A stretch of 45,000 nucleotides of DNA. Source: Zygnema cylindricum. Taxonomy: Eukaryota > Streptophyta > Zygnematophyceae > Zygnematales > Zygnemataceae. The stretch covers positions 122,651 to 167,650 of the forward strand of contig JBBHKE010000368.1 in NCBI GenBank assembly GCA_037447655.1, read 5' to 3'. The translations under genes were made by a program, and so were the position numbers. A model generated the notes under the pieces. It saw only the letters and a list, made by a program, of their open reading frames with translations. It ran no database searches and was not told the origin of the DNA. Shown here piece by piece: positions 19,076-29,450 of the stretch; within the stretch, counting starts at the first letter, position 1; every line of letters starts with the position of its first letter.

Positions 19076-21146
19076 GAGAACGCCTCTTGGATGGTTAAGG
19101 GCTCCCTTGAGCGTGTCGAGTAGGCAAAGTGAGAGCTTGCTTGTAGGCGGCAGTTGGATCTTCTTCCCCCCCGAAATTTTGGGTTGAAATCGTCGGATGC
19201 CATATATTGCGCTAATTGCGTTGATCGCGCTTGTTACGATCTGTATATATTGACTGCTGTTGGTTCTGTTGGAACTAAACTTGTTGAGGAAATCGAAGAG
19301 AGTCTGACTCCAGAGTCACCACTGGAGAATGTTGCACCTGCGGGACAATTCTTGCATGCAATCTAGAATTACATACTCTTGTACTTTTTGCTGGTGTTGC
19401 TGCTCTGTCATTTGAAATAAATCTATCGAGGCTAGTTCATGTTTGAAAATTATATTTCTTGCTACAACTATTTTATGCCTCTCAAACACAAAGACTATGT
19501 AACCTTTTGAGTGATCATCATATCCTAACAATTTACCCGGTAATCTTTTCGGTTCCATTTTTTATCTGTTTGTAGACTTATCTAAGATAAAGCATTGATT
19601 ACCAAAGACTTTGAAATGGCTAACTTCACGTTTGCTACTTGTCCAGATCTCGTAAGAAGTAGATTCTACCGATCTTGATCCTATCCTATTGTTAATATAA
19701 ACTGCACAATTTAGAGCCTCAACCCAGAATTTTGGATCCACATTTTTATCTGCGAGAATCGACCTGGAGCTCTCTGTTAGAGTTCTATTTAATCTCTCTG
19801 ACACCCCATTTTGTCTTAGGGAATATGGAAGAGTCAGTAGATGACTTATGCATTCCTCAAGTAAAAAGGTTTCAAATTCTTTCGAGTTATATTCACCACC
19901 ATTGTCCGATCTGAGCTGCAAAATAGGTAAATCATGAAGTTTTTCAACATATGCTTTATATTGTTTGAAGTGACCAAACAGTTCACTCTTCTCCTTCATG
20001 AAGTAAACTTTTGTAAACCTGGAGAAATCATCTGTGAAGGTGACCATATATTTCAATTCCCCGGCATATGGAACCTTCGCAGGACCAAAAACATCCGAAT
20101 GAAATTGTTGTAAAAGTTTTGTAGACCGATGCTCACACTCCTTAGGAAGTGGTAGTCTGTGGATTTTGCCCAAAACGCAGCCATCACATGTTTTGACCGG
20201 CTAATCTGTGATTGATACACCCTCTATTTTTCCAGCAATGACCATTTTTCTCAAACTATCATAGTTTACATGGCCTACTCTTTTATGCCACAACTCATCT
20301 AAATGCAAAACACCGGAGTGTAGAACATCATTTTCCTTGGTATTAGCCATATCCATTCGATACATCTTGTTATTATCTCTAGTACCTGTAAATTCGACTT
20401 TGCCATTTTTGCTAACATCTTGCCTACCATTTTTCAAATTAACCTCAAAGCCCTTACTCTCTACCAAGGACGTAGAAAATAGATTTTTCTTAAAGTCAGG
20501 CTCAAATAAAACATTGTGAAGAGTTCTTTCAATTGCTTTGCCCTCCACATCCACTAGCAAAGACACATCACCCACAGCACGAGTCTGAACACTCATTCCA
20601 CAAGCATAATAATTTTTTTTCTTTGGCATTGTTTTCAGATTTTTGAAGATGGTTTTTTTCTAGCACATGTGGGCTGATGCTCCCTTATCCATTATCCATC
20701 CAAGGTCCTTCGTGCCCTCCATCGCTGCCGCCATAGCGAATAGATCCGTTTCATCCTCCTCAAAAAATGTTAGAGTATCAACGTGGAGTGATGAAGACGC
20801 TGAAAACAATGCATTTCCACAAGGTGTAGGCCCCGTGAAGTTTTTGTAAAATTGACTTTGTTGCCATCCCAGCCTGTATAAATCTGTATCGTTAGAGTTT
20901 TTAAGCTTAGGACAAAACTTGTATCTATGACCTCTCACACTACTATAAAAACATGCATTGTTGGATTGTCTATTCCCACCCAGATTAAACTGTCTGAACT
21001 GATTAAACTGATTTCTTTGCTGATTAAACCTTCCTTTCCTCTCAAAGTATAAATTAAAAGCCTCTACCTGCTCAACCTTGAGAATATTAGATGTAGCTTC
21101 CTCTTCTAGCAAAATATTGATAGCTAACTGTAAAGTCTAGCTAGCG

Positions 21147-21414
21147 CTAGCTTTATCTTTCTGATTGAGCAAATCAGATGCTCCTATCATACTACGAGGG
21201 AGACCCCTCATGAGCAACGCTGCCTGTTTAAACTGAAGAAACTCCCCACCTGCACAAACATGTGCATCTACAAGGATGGACTAGCTTTATCTTTCTGTTT
21301 ACCATATCAGATGCTCCTTTCATACTACGAGGGAGACCCCTCATGAGCAACCCTGCCTGTTGAAACTGAGGAAACTCCCCACCTGCACGAGCATCTGCAT
21401 CTAAAAGGGTGTGA
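21147..21414. repeat. 134-bp tandem duplication in element B gag
   Basis: CTAGCTTTATCTTTCTG begins at 21147 and again at 21281. Both units continue through the shared words CATACTACGAGGGAGACCCC and AACTCCCCACCTGCAC. The units differ by a modest number of substitutions, so the duplication is not very recent. Confidence 0.85.
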
Positions 21415-21759
21415 AACTTGTTAGATAATCAGCCATTATACCGCTCCTGTACTTATAGTCCGAAATTTATCCAGCCAATAGGAGTTCTTCCTGGACATTA
21501 GCCTTTTCATAATCATTTTTAAGAGATTTCCATATATCAATTGTTTTTTTTCATTTTTATCCAAGACATAGCTAAGTCCTCAGATATACATAATTTCAAA
21601 ATAAAACGAGCTTGCGTATTTTTTTAAACCATGACGGATCAGATTCATCCAGAGAACCATCGAGTATGTCTAAGAGATTGACATTCTCAAAATATGTCTC
21701 CACCATATCCGCCCATAAAACATACTTTCACCGGAAACGATAGGATTTCTTGATGAGAA

Positions 21760-21770
21760 GCCCATAACCT
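21760..21770 (-). promoter_or_regulatory. Half-tRNA PBS and LTR edge of element B
   Basis: Plus strand GCCCATAACC at 21760-21769, followed by TGTTGTTCTACA at 21770. This is the same LTR end and PBS layout as element A (TGTTGTTCTACA after GGCCCATAACT). The match to A's LTR stops after 12 bases, so element B's 5' LTR is truncated or replaced there. Confidence 0.7.
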
Positions 21771-21781
21771 GTTGTTCTACA

Positions 21782-21910
21782 CCCTAGTTGCGTTGTCTTA
21801 ACTTCATCGCTGCTGATTTGTTTTGACTTAGTCGCAACTGCGTTGCTGCATCACAATTGCGTTGCTGCATCGTTGCTGCGTTGTTGCATCACAGCTGCGT
21901 TGTCTCCATT
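21782..21910. repeat. Degenerate GTTGCTGCATC short repeats
   Basis: Imperfect repeats of the word GTTGCTGCATC and variants (GCGTTGCTGCATC, GCGTTGTTGCATC, GCTGCGTTG), about ten units. No coding frame is evident. Confidence 0.6.
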
Positions 21911-22210
21911 CAATGTGTGACATGTATATGTGGATGTAATTGCCAATCGAAGATACTTGTGATGTGCTTTAAGAGAGGACGTGTGTCCTTGCAGATTTGT
22001 CTTCCTATCGTCACACTAATTCACTAAGACTTAAATCTTTCCAAAACAGCAATCGTCATAAGCAAAAGCAACAAGGAGAGCAACAGCAAGGAGGACAACG
22101 GAGCAAGGAAGTCAAATCCTCACCAAAGATAGAAATGACGACAAAAAGCTCCACGGATCAAGCACCACCTTCACCAACCAAGAGTTCCGAGTCCACATCA
22201 ACTCTCGCTA

Positions 22211-22275
22211 TCACAAACCGCAAAGGTGGATAAAACCAAGTGTCACAAACCGCAAAGGTGGATAAGACCAAGTGT
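22211..22275. repeat. 32-bp tandem duplication
   Basis: Two adjacent copies of TCACAAACCGCAAAGGTGGA followed by TAAAACCAAGTG; the second copy starts at 22243 and differs by a few bases. Confidence 0.8.
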
Positions 22276-22640
22276 CGAAAAGGAAAGATGTCTTGCAAAA
22301 CCATGGAGAAAGGTGTTATAAATACCCAAAACAGAAACTAACAAACAATGGAGAGAATTGTTAGAGTTAACTAAATCCGAAATAAATACAAAAGAATTCA
22401 TATTAGAGGCTGACACATTGAGACGTAAATCTAAGAAAGCCATTAGGAAAGGGAAAATCTGAATATAAACCTAAAATTGACAGCTCAAGATCTAAGGAGT
22501 TAATCAGTTAAGCATTGCAAAGGAGGGGACAAACGAGAACTCACCATCAAAGAAATTGAGCAAGGAGGAGCAAAAAATCGAGCACAATGCTGGAGAATTC
22601 AAATCCTCTGCCGAGTTCTCGTGCAAGTAAGACATCACAA

Positions 22641-22936
22641 GTCTTCAAGTCAACAAAAAGATGGTAAATCTGCAAACGAAAGAGGAGAAAATGAGGCGAC
22701 ATAAATTATCATTACAGAAACAGAACTAGAGAAAATATTTGCAGGAAAAGAAGAAACTTCAAAAAAATGACCTTCAGCAAAACTCCAAGTTTTCAAGTCA
22801 ACAAAAAAGATGGTAAATGTGCAAACAAAAGATGAGAAAACGAGGTGTCAAAAATTGTCATCACAAAAACGGAACGAGAGAAAAAAATTGCAAGAAAAGT
22901 ATAAACTTCAGAAAAAGGACCTTCAGCAAAACTCCA
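22641..22936. repeat. 148-bp tandem duplication
   Basis: Two tandem units, starting GTCTTCAAGTCAACAAAAAG at 22641 and GTTTTCAAGTCAACAAAAAA at 22789. Both end with CCTTCAGCAAAACTCCA. The units have drifted by substitutions and small indels. Confidence 0.8.
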
Positions 22937-22956
22937 GAGAATGACATTAACCCTTC

Positions 22957-23150
22957 AATTTCTCTTGGGCATCTCTGCACAAATGCAATGCCAACATATT
23001 CCCGATAGCTTCTTTCTGAGTTAGTCTTATAATTTTATTCCCTCTATCTCTATCCATATGAATTCCTAAAATGTACTTTGTTTCACCGAGATCTCCCATG
23101 TCACATCGGCTTCCAAGTTCTTGTTTTAGTTTACTAATCTTATCAACAAC
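22957..23150 (-). pseudogene. Copia RT scrap
   Basis: Short minus-strand fragment matching the middle of copia RT: MGDLGETKYILGIHMDRDRG and IIRLTQKEAIGNML, the block that follows YVDD in the other elements here. Neither side continues into RT, so it is an isolated fragment about 65 codons long. Confidence 0.8.
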
Positions 23151-24195
23151 ATAAGCTCGTGTGGTTTCCACACTAGACCCATGAATGATTGAATGCCCCT
23201 TTTCTCCAAAGGACGAGGAACGACCTTGTTCTACCAAATATCATCGGGTCAGTTTCTATACAATAGCATCTGCAAGAAGAGGAGCTGGTTTCATTACAAT
23301 AGCATTTGCAAGAAGAGGAGCAGTTGCCACAGTCCGTGCAACCATGTATGTATCTTGCTGACAAGGGAAAATTTGACCGGAACTCACGGAGAGGGAGGCG
23401 AGAATGCGGCGATAATGGGAGTACACACGAAGTCAAACTCCCAAATTGTGTCCAACCCGTCAAAGATTGAGGCCAAATCTGCACAAAGAAATAGAATGTC
23501 ATAATTTCAGGCCAAAGAAATTCCAAAGACCTAAAAAGAGGTATTGCTAACCCTAAACAACAATGCATTAGGTGGTGGAAAGCTTCAAAGGAGGGAGAAA
23601 CGAGACTTATCGAAATTTGGAAGGAAGATAAACCTTGCCAAATCTCCACCCTTAACGATTTAGGCAAAGGCCGAAGTTCAGCCAGCCATACAACCCATGG
23701 AAGAGAACCTTCAAAGACCAATTACAACGGAAGGCGTGCGTGATTCAAAAAGAGTCCAAAAAGAGGAACTAACATCAATGTTTTCATTCGGACTTCACCT
23801 GGAAACATCAATTGCAGGAGCAGGAGAATGCACGATCTCATTCTAGGTAGCAGCAAAAGGAGGAATGGAGATCAGAGCTTAACAATTAAACCTCACCAAG
23901 AAGCATAAAATCCATTTTTACTTCAACAATCCGCGATACATTTAGGGAGAAGCCTCTTATCTCCGCCAAAGGAAAGCCACCACATAGAATGCTCAGCGGA
24001 AGACGTGGATGAGATAAAGGGGAAAGAATTCCAAAACCCTAAATCCCTTGGCAAACTCATGATTAAAGGATTATGAGGGGAAGAGGGGGCAAGAGCTTAG
24101 AGGAAAGGAGAAACCTAAGTCATAATGTACAAACAGACATCTTAGGTCATGGCAGCAATAGAAAACTAAGTCATCGCGGTATAAGAGGAAAAGAC

Positions 24196-25185
24196 TTAGG
24201 GTACGTCCCCATGTATTAAAGTATCGACTTTAATCTGTTGTTTTCACCCAAAACGCAGTTCCGTACGAGAAAAACTTTAGGCGTACAAAAAAATCAATTC
24301 TTTAAAAGTACAGCAAACATCAAGTTGATACTTTGAATGTACTTCATGTTTGTCGTTGTTTTGGCGTTTTCCTTTTTTTGACCCCCGGGTAAGAGAATCC
24401 AGCCCGTCAAAAACTTCATCAAAAATCACCTCGCGACTTGATTTCAGGAAAGTACCGCCCAAACAACGAATGAAAAACAGTCCAAGCATGCGCCACACGA
24501 GTGGGAAAATTTTAGAACGAGGGAGAGTACTCGCCATTTTTCTCCCTGCACGTCACGCGCATGTACGGAAAAGACGAGGATGTACGGAAAAAAATCTGCG
24601 CGCATGTACGGAAAAGACGAGGATGTACGGAAAAAAATCTGCAGGGGTCTGGGACCTCCACTTTCATTCATGGATCCTCGGTAGAATTTTGCGTCGTCGT
24701 CGCTTTTCTCCTCTCCCTCTCACACTATCACTTTTATCTCACACTTTTTAAAATGAGGCACGACAAAACTGGTATGAAATGAAAGATATTTGAAAAATAT
24801 TTTTTTTTGACTACCTTTATGTATATTTTTATGCTAAGTAGAGCGAAAAAGTAGAGAAAACGAAATTAGGTAGCCATGGCCAAAAGTTCTTGAATTTGTG
24901 ACATCGACGTTGTCACAAGTGAGCGTGACGTCACAATGTTACAAAACGGTAAACATCTGCCATGTCACAAAATTACAAAAATCTAGCCGTCAACAACTGT
25001 CGCTGTTTTTGTTGGCGTCACCAATTTCGTAGTCGTCGTCAACCGTCACAAAGTCTCCAACCATCACATGTCAAAGTTCCGATTTCATTTTTGCACATTG
25101 GGACGCTTTTCAAAGTAGTACGGACCACTTCAGTACAATCCAAAGTACTTTTTCAAAGTATTGCTTACATGGGGACGTACCCTAA
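24196..25185. mobile_element. Non-autonomous TIR element, 990 bp
   Basis: Perfect 20-bp inverted ends TTAGGGTACGTCCCCATGTA at 24196-24215 and its complement at 25166-25185. No transposase frame. The flanks GAAAAGAC and GAAGAGAT agree at 6 of 8 positions, so a degraded 8-bp target duplication is possible but weak. The interior is rich in GTACGG words and has a 43-bp tandem duplication. Superfamily not assigned. Confidence 0.7.
24559..24642. repeat. 43-bp tandem duplication
   Basis: ATGTACGGAAAAGACGAGGA begins at 24561 and again at 24604, each followed by TGTACGGAAAAAAATCTGC. Lies inside the 990-bp inverted-repeat element. Confidence 0.9.
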
Positions 25186-26385
25186 GAAGAGATTAGAGGA
25201 GAAGAGTTCAATTAAACAAAGGAGAAACCTAAAAGTACAGAGTTGTTTTAGCGCCTCCCACTATATGGAAGCGACAAAGGCGATACATGTACCTTTGTGA
25301 GCGAGCAACGAATGCGCGAACAAAAAGTACGGTCGCACATTTCGGTCGACGTCATCGCGGCCACAGACTCAAGCATCGAACGATCAAAATTGCTTGAGTG
25401 ACTGCAATTTGATCTTGCGACGCTTTGCGGCGATGAAATCGGTTCACTTCGCGATAGTGAAATCGACGGCGAAGATTCACTAAGAGTTATGCATTCCTTA
25501 GATTACGAGAATCACACAAACGACAACGGTTATACGTCATTCAATCCAATCGCAGAATCATTTACTGAGGACAATGTCGCCAGCGGCGCAAACCCTATGT
25601 ACGGCAAACGAGACAGTACTGTGAACGTGCGACCGGACAGGATTCTAAGGACTAGAGGTGGTCCCAACGGACAAAATATTTACGTGAAACAAAATCTTTT
25701 AAGTACTAATGATATCGCAAATTTTGTCGATTCATCAGGGTACAGATTGTACGAAAGTGATTATGCAAGTAAAGAATCATCGAAGCGCCGAGCAATTACC
25801 GATTCTACGAAATCGAGGAGCGCGGCAAGTATCGACACGAGCTCGAGTGGGAGTGTTGATTTTGGACGATCTCGACCGATATTGTGTACACATATAAGAG
25901 CGCCAATATTGTACGGATAGATGGATCGAATCATACAGAATTTTGGGACGATTCCACGACACATAGTTTACAGTGAAAGTGACGCATTTTGGTCGTGGCC
26001 AACGACGGCTGATTTTGTATATTTAGGCGTGAAGCCATTGGACCGCACGAGTGCACACACTCATCTTTGGATAGGAGTGCACAAGCTTAAATAGTGAGCA
26101 AAGCATACGAAGAGATCCATCTCTCTTAGAACAAGTTTACAACGTTTGTATGCAATGGTGTTCAGCATTACATTCATAGAAAGCATCATTACAAAAGAGG
26201 TCACAAAGAGTAGGCATTCACTCATACGAGGAGAATCCAGATTTATTTAGATAGAGAAATGTCTTTGAGACAATTGTAATTTCTACCTTTTATAATTCCA
26301 TTCAGAGATGCCTAAACCTACCCCATCTACTGTCTACATCTATTTCCTCTCCCATCTCTAAACTATTGTGAGGCATATAGCAGCA
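25186..26385. other. Unassigned stretch, possibly LTR remnant
   Basis: The right edge (CAGCA at 26381-26385, then CCCCTTCATAATG) resembles an LTR end followed by a polypurine tract for the minus-strand copia piece to its right, by analogy with elements A and C. A hairpin GATCAAAATTGC...GCAATTTGATC lies near 25382. The left boundary is unknown and no partner LTR is present, so the LTR reading is weak. Confidence 0.35.
25489..25920 (+). CDS. Hypothetical small ORF
   Basis: 143-codon open frame starting MHSLDYENHTND, rich in Ser, Arg and Asp, ending ILCTHIRAPILYG. No domain, signal peptide or membrane segment is recognisable. It is less AT-rich than its surroundings and sits where an LTR or decayed element is suspected, so it may be a chance frame. 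I do not recognise it and propose no function. Confidence 0.2.
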   Translation: MHSLDYENHTNDNGYTSFNPIAESFTEDNVASGANPMYGKRDSTVNVRPDRILRTRGGPNGQNIYVKQNLLSTNDIANFVDSSGYRLYESDYASKESSKRRAITDSTKSRSAASIDTSSSGSVDFGRSRPILCTHIRAPILYG

Positions 26386-27963
26386 CCCCTTCATAATGTA
26401 TATTTTGGTTTGTCTACCCTTACCCTCGGCGAAGGGCTAGGGTGATCACCTAAAATTAACACCTCTCTACAAAACTGTAATTTGGGTGCAAGCAAGGGTC
26501 TCTTCATCATAATCAACGAGTAAATAGTTAAGCTTCAAACCTCTCCCTATCATTTTCTCTCTCACAAAATTCAACTCAATGTCAATGTGTTCACTCTTAA
26601 AGTGATGAATATGATTGGAAGCAATGGCAATTGCAGCTTGATTGTCACACCACACTATTTGAGGTCTAGTCTGCATAAAGTGAAGTTCCTGAAGGAGAGA
26701 CTTTTCCCAAAGAAGCTCCTTCATAGCTGAGCTCTCTGCCATATATTCCTCCTCCATGGTAGACTGAGCAGTCACCTTATAAAGTTTGCTGCTCCAATAA
26801 CAAGTTCCACTTCCGATTTTCATAATATATCCCATGGTGGAGCGTTTGCTCGGCATGTCGCCGTACCGCGCATCGCTCTAGGTCTATGAGTCCTTACAAG
26901 ATAACACAAGATTCGCTTCGCGGCCTCCCCATATGACTTTTTCGGATTTTGCAAAATTCGGTTCAAAGATTTAACTCCTGCTACAATATCCGGTCGGGTA
27001 CAGTCATAATGTAGGATCGGATACTGTTGATAAAATAGATAAGGCTCTTGAGGATCTGTCTGTAGGGGATGGTTGACATAAACTCTACCTCCTCTGACTT
27101 TTAGGAGTCATCAATCACAAGTCCACCATCAATCTCCTTCCCTTCAATTTTCTTTCGAAACACCTTGGGACTATCACTTCCTTTTGCATCTGACATGCCG
27201 AACCTCTCAAGCATGTTTCCAATGGCTTATTTCTGAATGAGATAGATTAATTTATGTTTCATATCTATTTCCACCTGAATTCCTAAGATACACTTAGCCT
27301 CACCTAAGTCTTTCATCTCAAATCTGGAATTTAGCGTTGCTTTAATCTATTTGATCTCGTCAATGGCCTTACTTAGCAGCAACAAATCATCCGCATACAC
27401 AGCTATTTAGATCACTCCATCTTCCCCTTCCATGACATAGACAGAGTGATCTGAACTAATCCTCATAAACTTGATATTAGTAAAAAACTCATCTTACTTC
27501 AGGTTCCTGCCATGGAGTCTGTTTCAAACCATGCAATGATTTCAACCCATGCAATGATTTCAACCCATGCAATGATTTCAACCCATGCAATGACTTCAAC
27601 ATTTCACAGACCAGATTTTTTTTTCCTTTTTCTGCATATCCCTCTGGCTGCTTCAATATAAATCACTTCCTCTAAGTCCCCATGCAAAAAAACAACGTTT
27701 ACGTCCATCTGATGCAATTCCATGTCCTTTATTGCTGTTAAAGATTAGAGAATCCGAACGGCTAGAGAATCCGAACAGCTGGAACGTGAACAACAAGTGA
27801 GAAAGTCTCTTCGTAGTCCATGCCTTCCTTCTAACCGTAACCCTTAGCAAAATCTTAGCCTTATATCTCTCAATGGTATTATCTGGATTCAACTTAACTT
27901 TGAAAACCCGCTTACAACCGATGGCTTTCCGATCCGGTGGAAGTTCCACAAGCTCCCACGTGT
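26386..27963 (-). pseudogene. Copia fragment D: RT and RNase H
   Basis: 5'-truncated copia pol. In coding order: WELVELPPDRKAIGCK and FKVKLNPDNTIERYKAK (27963-27860); decayed RT; a tandemly expanded SLHGLK block (27528-27600); YVDD-region and KYILG-like remnants; then a mostly open RNase H frame 26856-26467 with STMGYIMKIGSG, STMEEEYMA, DNQAAIAIASN and an altered C-terminus. Many stops and frameshifts; gag, protease and integrase are absent. A relative of elements A and B by wording. Confidence 0.8.
27528..27600. repeat. 18-bp tandem repeat inside RT
   Basis: Four tandem units of CATGCAATGATTTCAACC, in frame on the minus strand. Each unit encodes LKSLHG, so the RT hallmark SLYGLKQ region is repeated four times. 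Confidence 0.9.
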
Positions 27964-29450
27964 GAAAGAGTGTCACATGTTGGTATTCTAATCCCGATTT
28001 TAATATCGTCCTAGTGAAATATCGAGTCACTTGAAATATGGTCGACGCCAATATATCGTTAATTGTACAGGCGTTGTAAATCGCCTCAAATCTAACATCT
28101 TGGCGGAAATAGGTAACGCATGTGTCATTTTTGATTTATTCAATAGATTTTTTTAAATATGATAAGCTTTATGAGAACGGAAATATATTATATTCAAACT
28201 AAGAAGATCATTACTAACATTTGTTTAACTACCATTATTGTGTTAATATTAATGGCCATATAAAAAAAAGTTTTTTATATATAACAATTTTACATGTTAA
28301 TGTATTTGCTAATCCTAGAGTATCCACCTAATATGAAACTAAACTACCTTGAGAGAGCCCGAAAGCAGCACCAAGCCAAACACTCCTATTGACATATTCA
28401 TCATATTTGAAGTTTGTGGTGTCTAAGTTTAAATTTAGTAGCAAGTTGCTCGAATTGGTTGAAAAGAGCCCCAGCCTAAATGCTACTGTTAGAATACTTC
28501 TCAAATTTTGAATTTGATTACAGTTGTGAAATCGACTCAGAAAACATACACAGTGTGGACTTTATCGACTGATCAAGCAAGTCTACATTTTTTAGAAAAC
28601 TGAAAGTTTATTTCTCAAAAACATAGTTATCACAGTACGGAAACAAAATCTTGACATTTTGTTTTGTAGGTTTTGGTAAACAGGTGACTTGTTTTGGCAT
28701 GAAATGAGCGCCAGACAAAACGCCAAATTTTAAATATTCATAATTTAAAGGATCATGATTAGAATAATTATAAAAAAAATTATGATTTAAAACAGACATC
28801 TCATAAAACAAACAATTGATTACAGATTTTTTTTATATATAGACATGAACACATTGTATATATATATGTATATATAAAATATATAAAATATTATATTATA
28901 TAACATTATATTATATATATTTTATCTGCATATAAAATATTTATAAATAAAAAAATAATGGAGAATGAAACAGGTAAGTACTTATAAGCTAAATTTTCAA
29001 AGGGTAGCTAAAATAAAGAAACAAGCTATAAGTTATTTTTGCAATAACTAAATCAACTTTCTTGTAACACACATTTCTAGATGTTTAAAGTTAATTTCAA
29101 CTATAAGAAAAATCATGAAACTATGAGGGTTTTAAAAAAAGTAGACAAACGATTTTAAAGTAAAATTCTATTTTTGACCATTTTTAATCGAAACCACATC
29201 GAAATTGACCTGGTTCCAATTTTTTTTTTGTATGTACGGACTTTCCGAGATCTTGTGTCAAATGGGGTCTAGGCTAAAAGAAAACAAAAATAAGAAGTAA
29301 TAAGTGAATTCTTAACATAATAATTTAGACGGGATGACATATCACTTTGGTTGATTCCACAGTTTGTAGGCGTTCCAAATTTGAAGAAAAGTGTGCCTCA
29401 AGGAAGGCATTGGATTGTTTTAATCCATACCAAATCAAGAAAATATATCT
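27964..29450. other. AT-rich intergenic sequence
   Basis: Lies between copia fragment D and the 3' end of the receptor kinase gene; it should include that gene's 3' UTR near 29450. A strongly AT-rich TATATA/ATATTA tract occupies about 28850-28960. No other feature was recognised. Confidence 0.6.

Larger units (their letters stand above)
19071..21770 (-). pseudogene. Copia element B, 5' part: gag-protease-integrase
   Basis: The other half of element B, cut off from its RT by element C. In coding order: PBS and gag start near 21769; decayed gag with an internal 134-bp tandem duplication (21147-21414); variant zinc knuckle CFYSSVRGHRYKFC near 20940; protease WIMDKGASAHMC near 20690 (DSG/DTG changed to DKG); GAG-pre-integrase 20629-20201 with LWHKRVGHVNY; integrase 20173-19562 with TDDFSRF, RSDNGGEY and a degenerate SLRQNGVSERLNRT; then 19558-19316 and EPLTIQEAF-like sequence up to the insertion. 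Several frameshifts. Related to, but distinct from, element A. Confidence 0.85.
21911..24195. other. Unassigned repeat-rich spacer
   Basis: A-rich on the plus strand, no convincing gene. It contains two small tandem repeats and one copia RT scrap (listed separately). Lys/Glu-like low-complexity frames occur on both strands but show no domain. It probably derives from decayed transposons. Confidence 0.5.

Noticed and set aside
22997-23721. 182-codon minus-strand frame starting MVFEGSLPWVVW
   Set aside because: No recognisable domain; adjacent to the RT scrap, with no similarity I can name; probably a chance frame in decayed repeat sequence.
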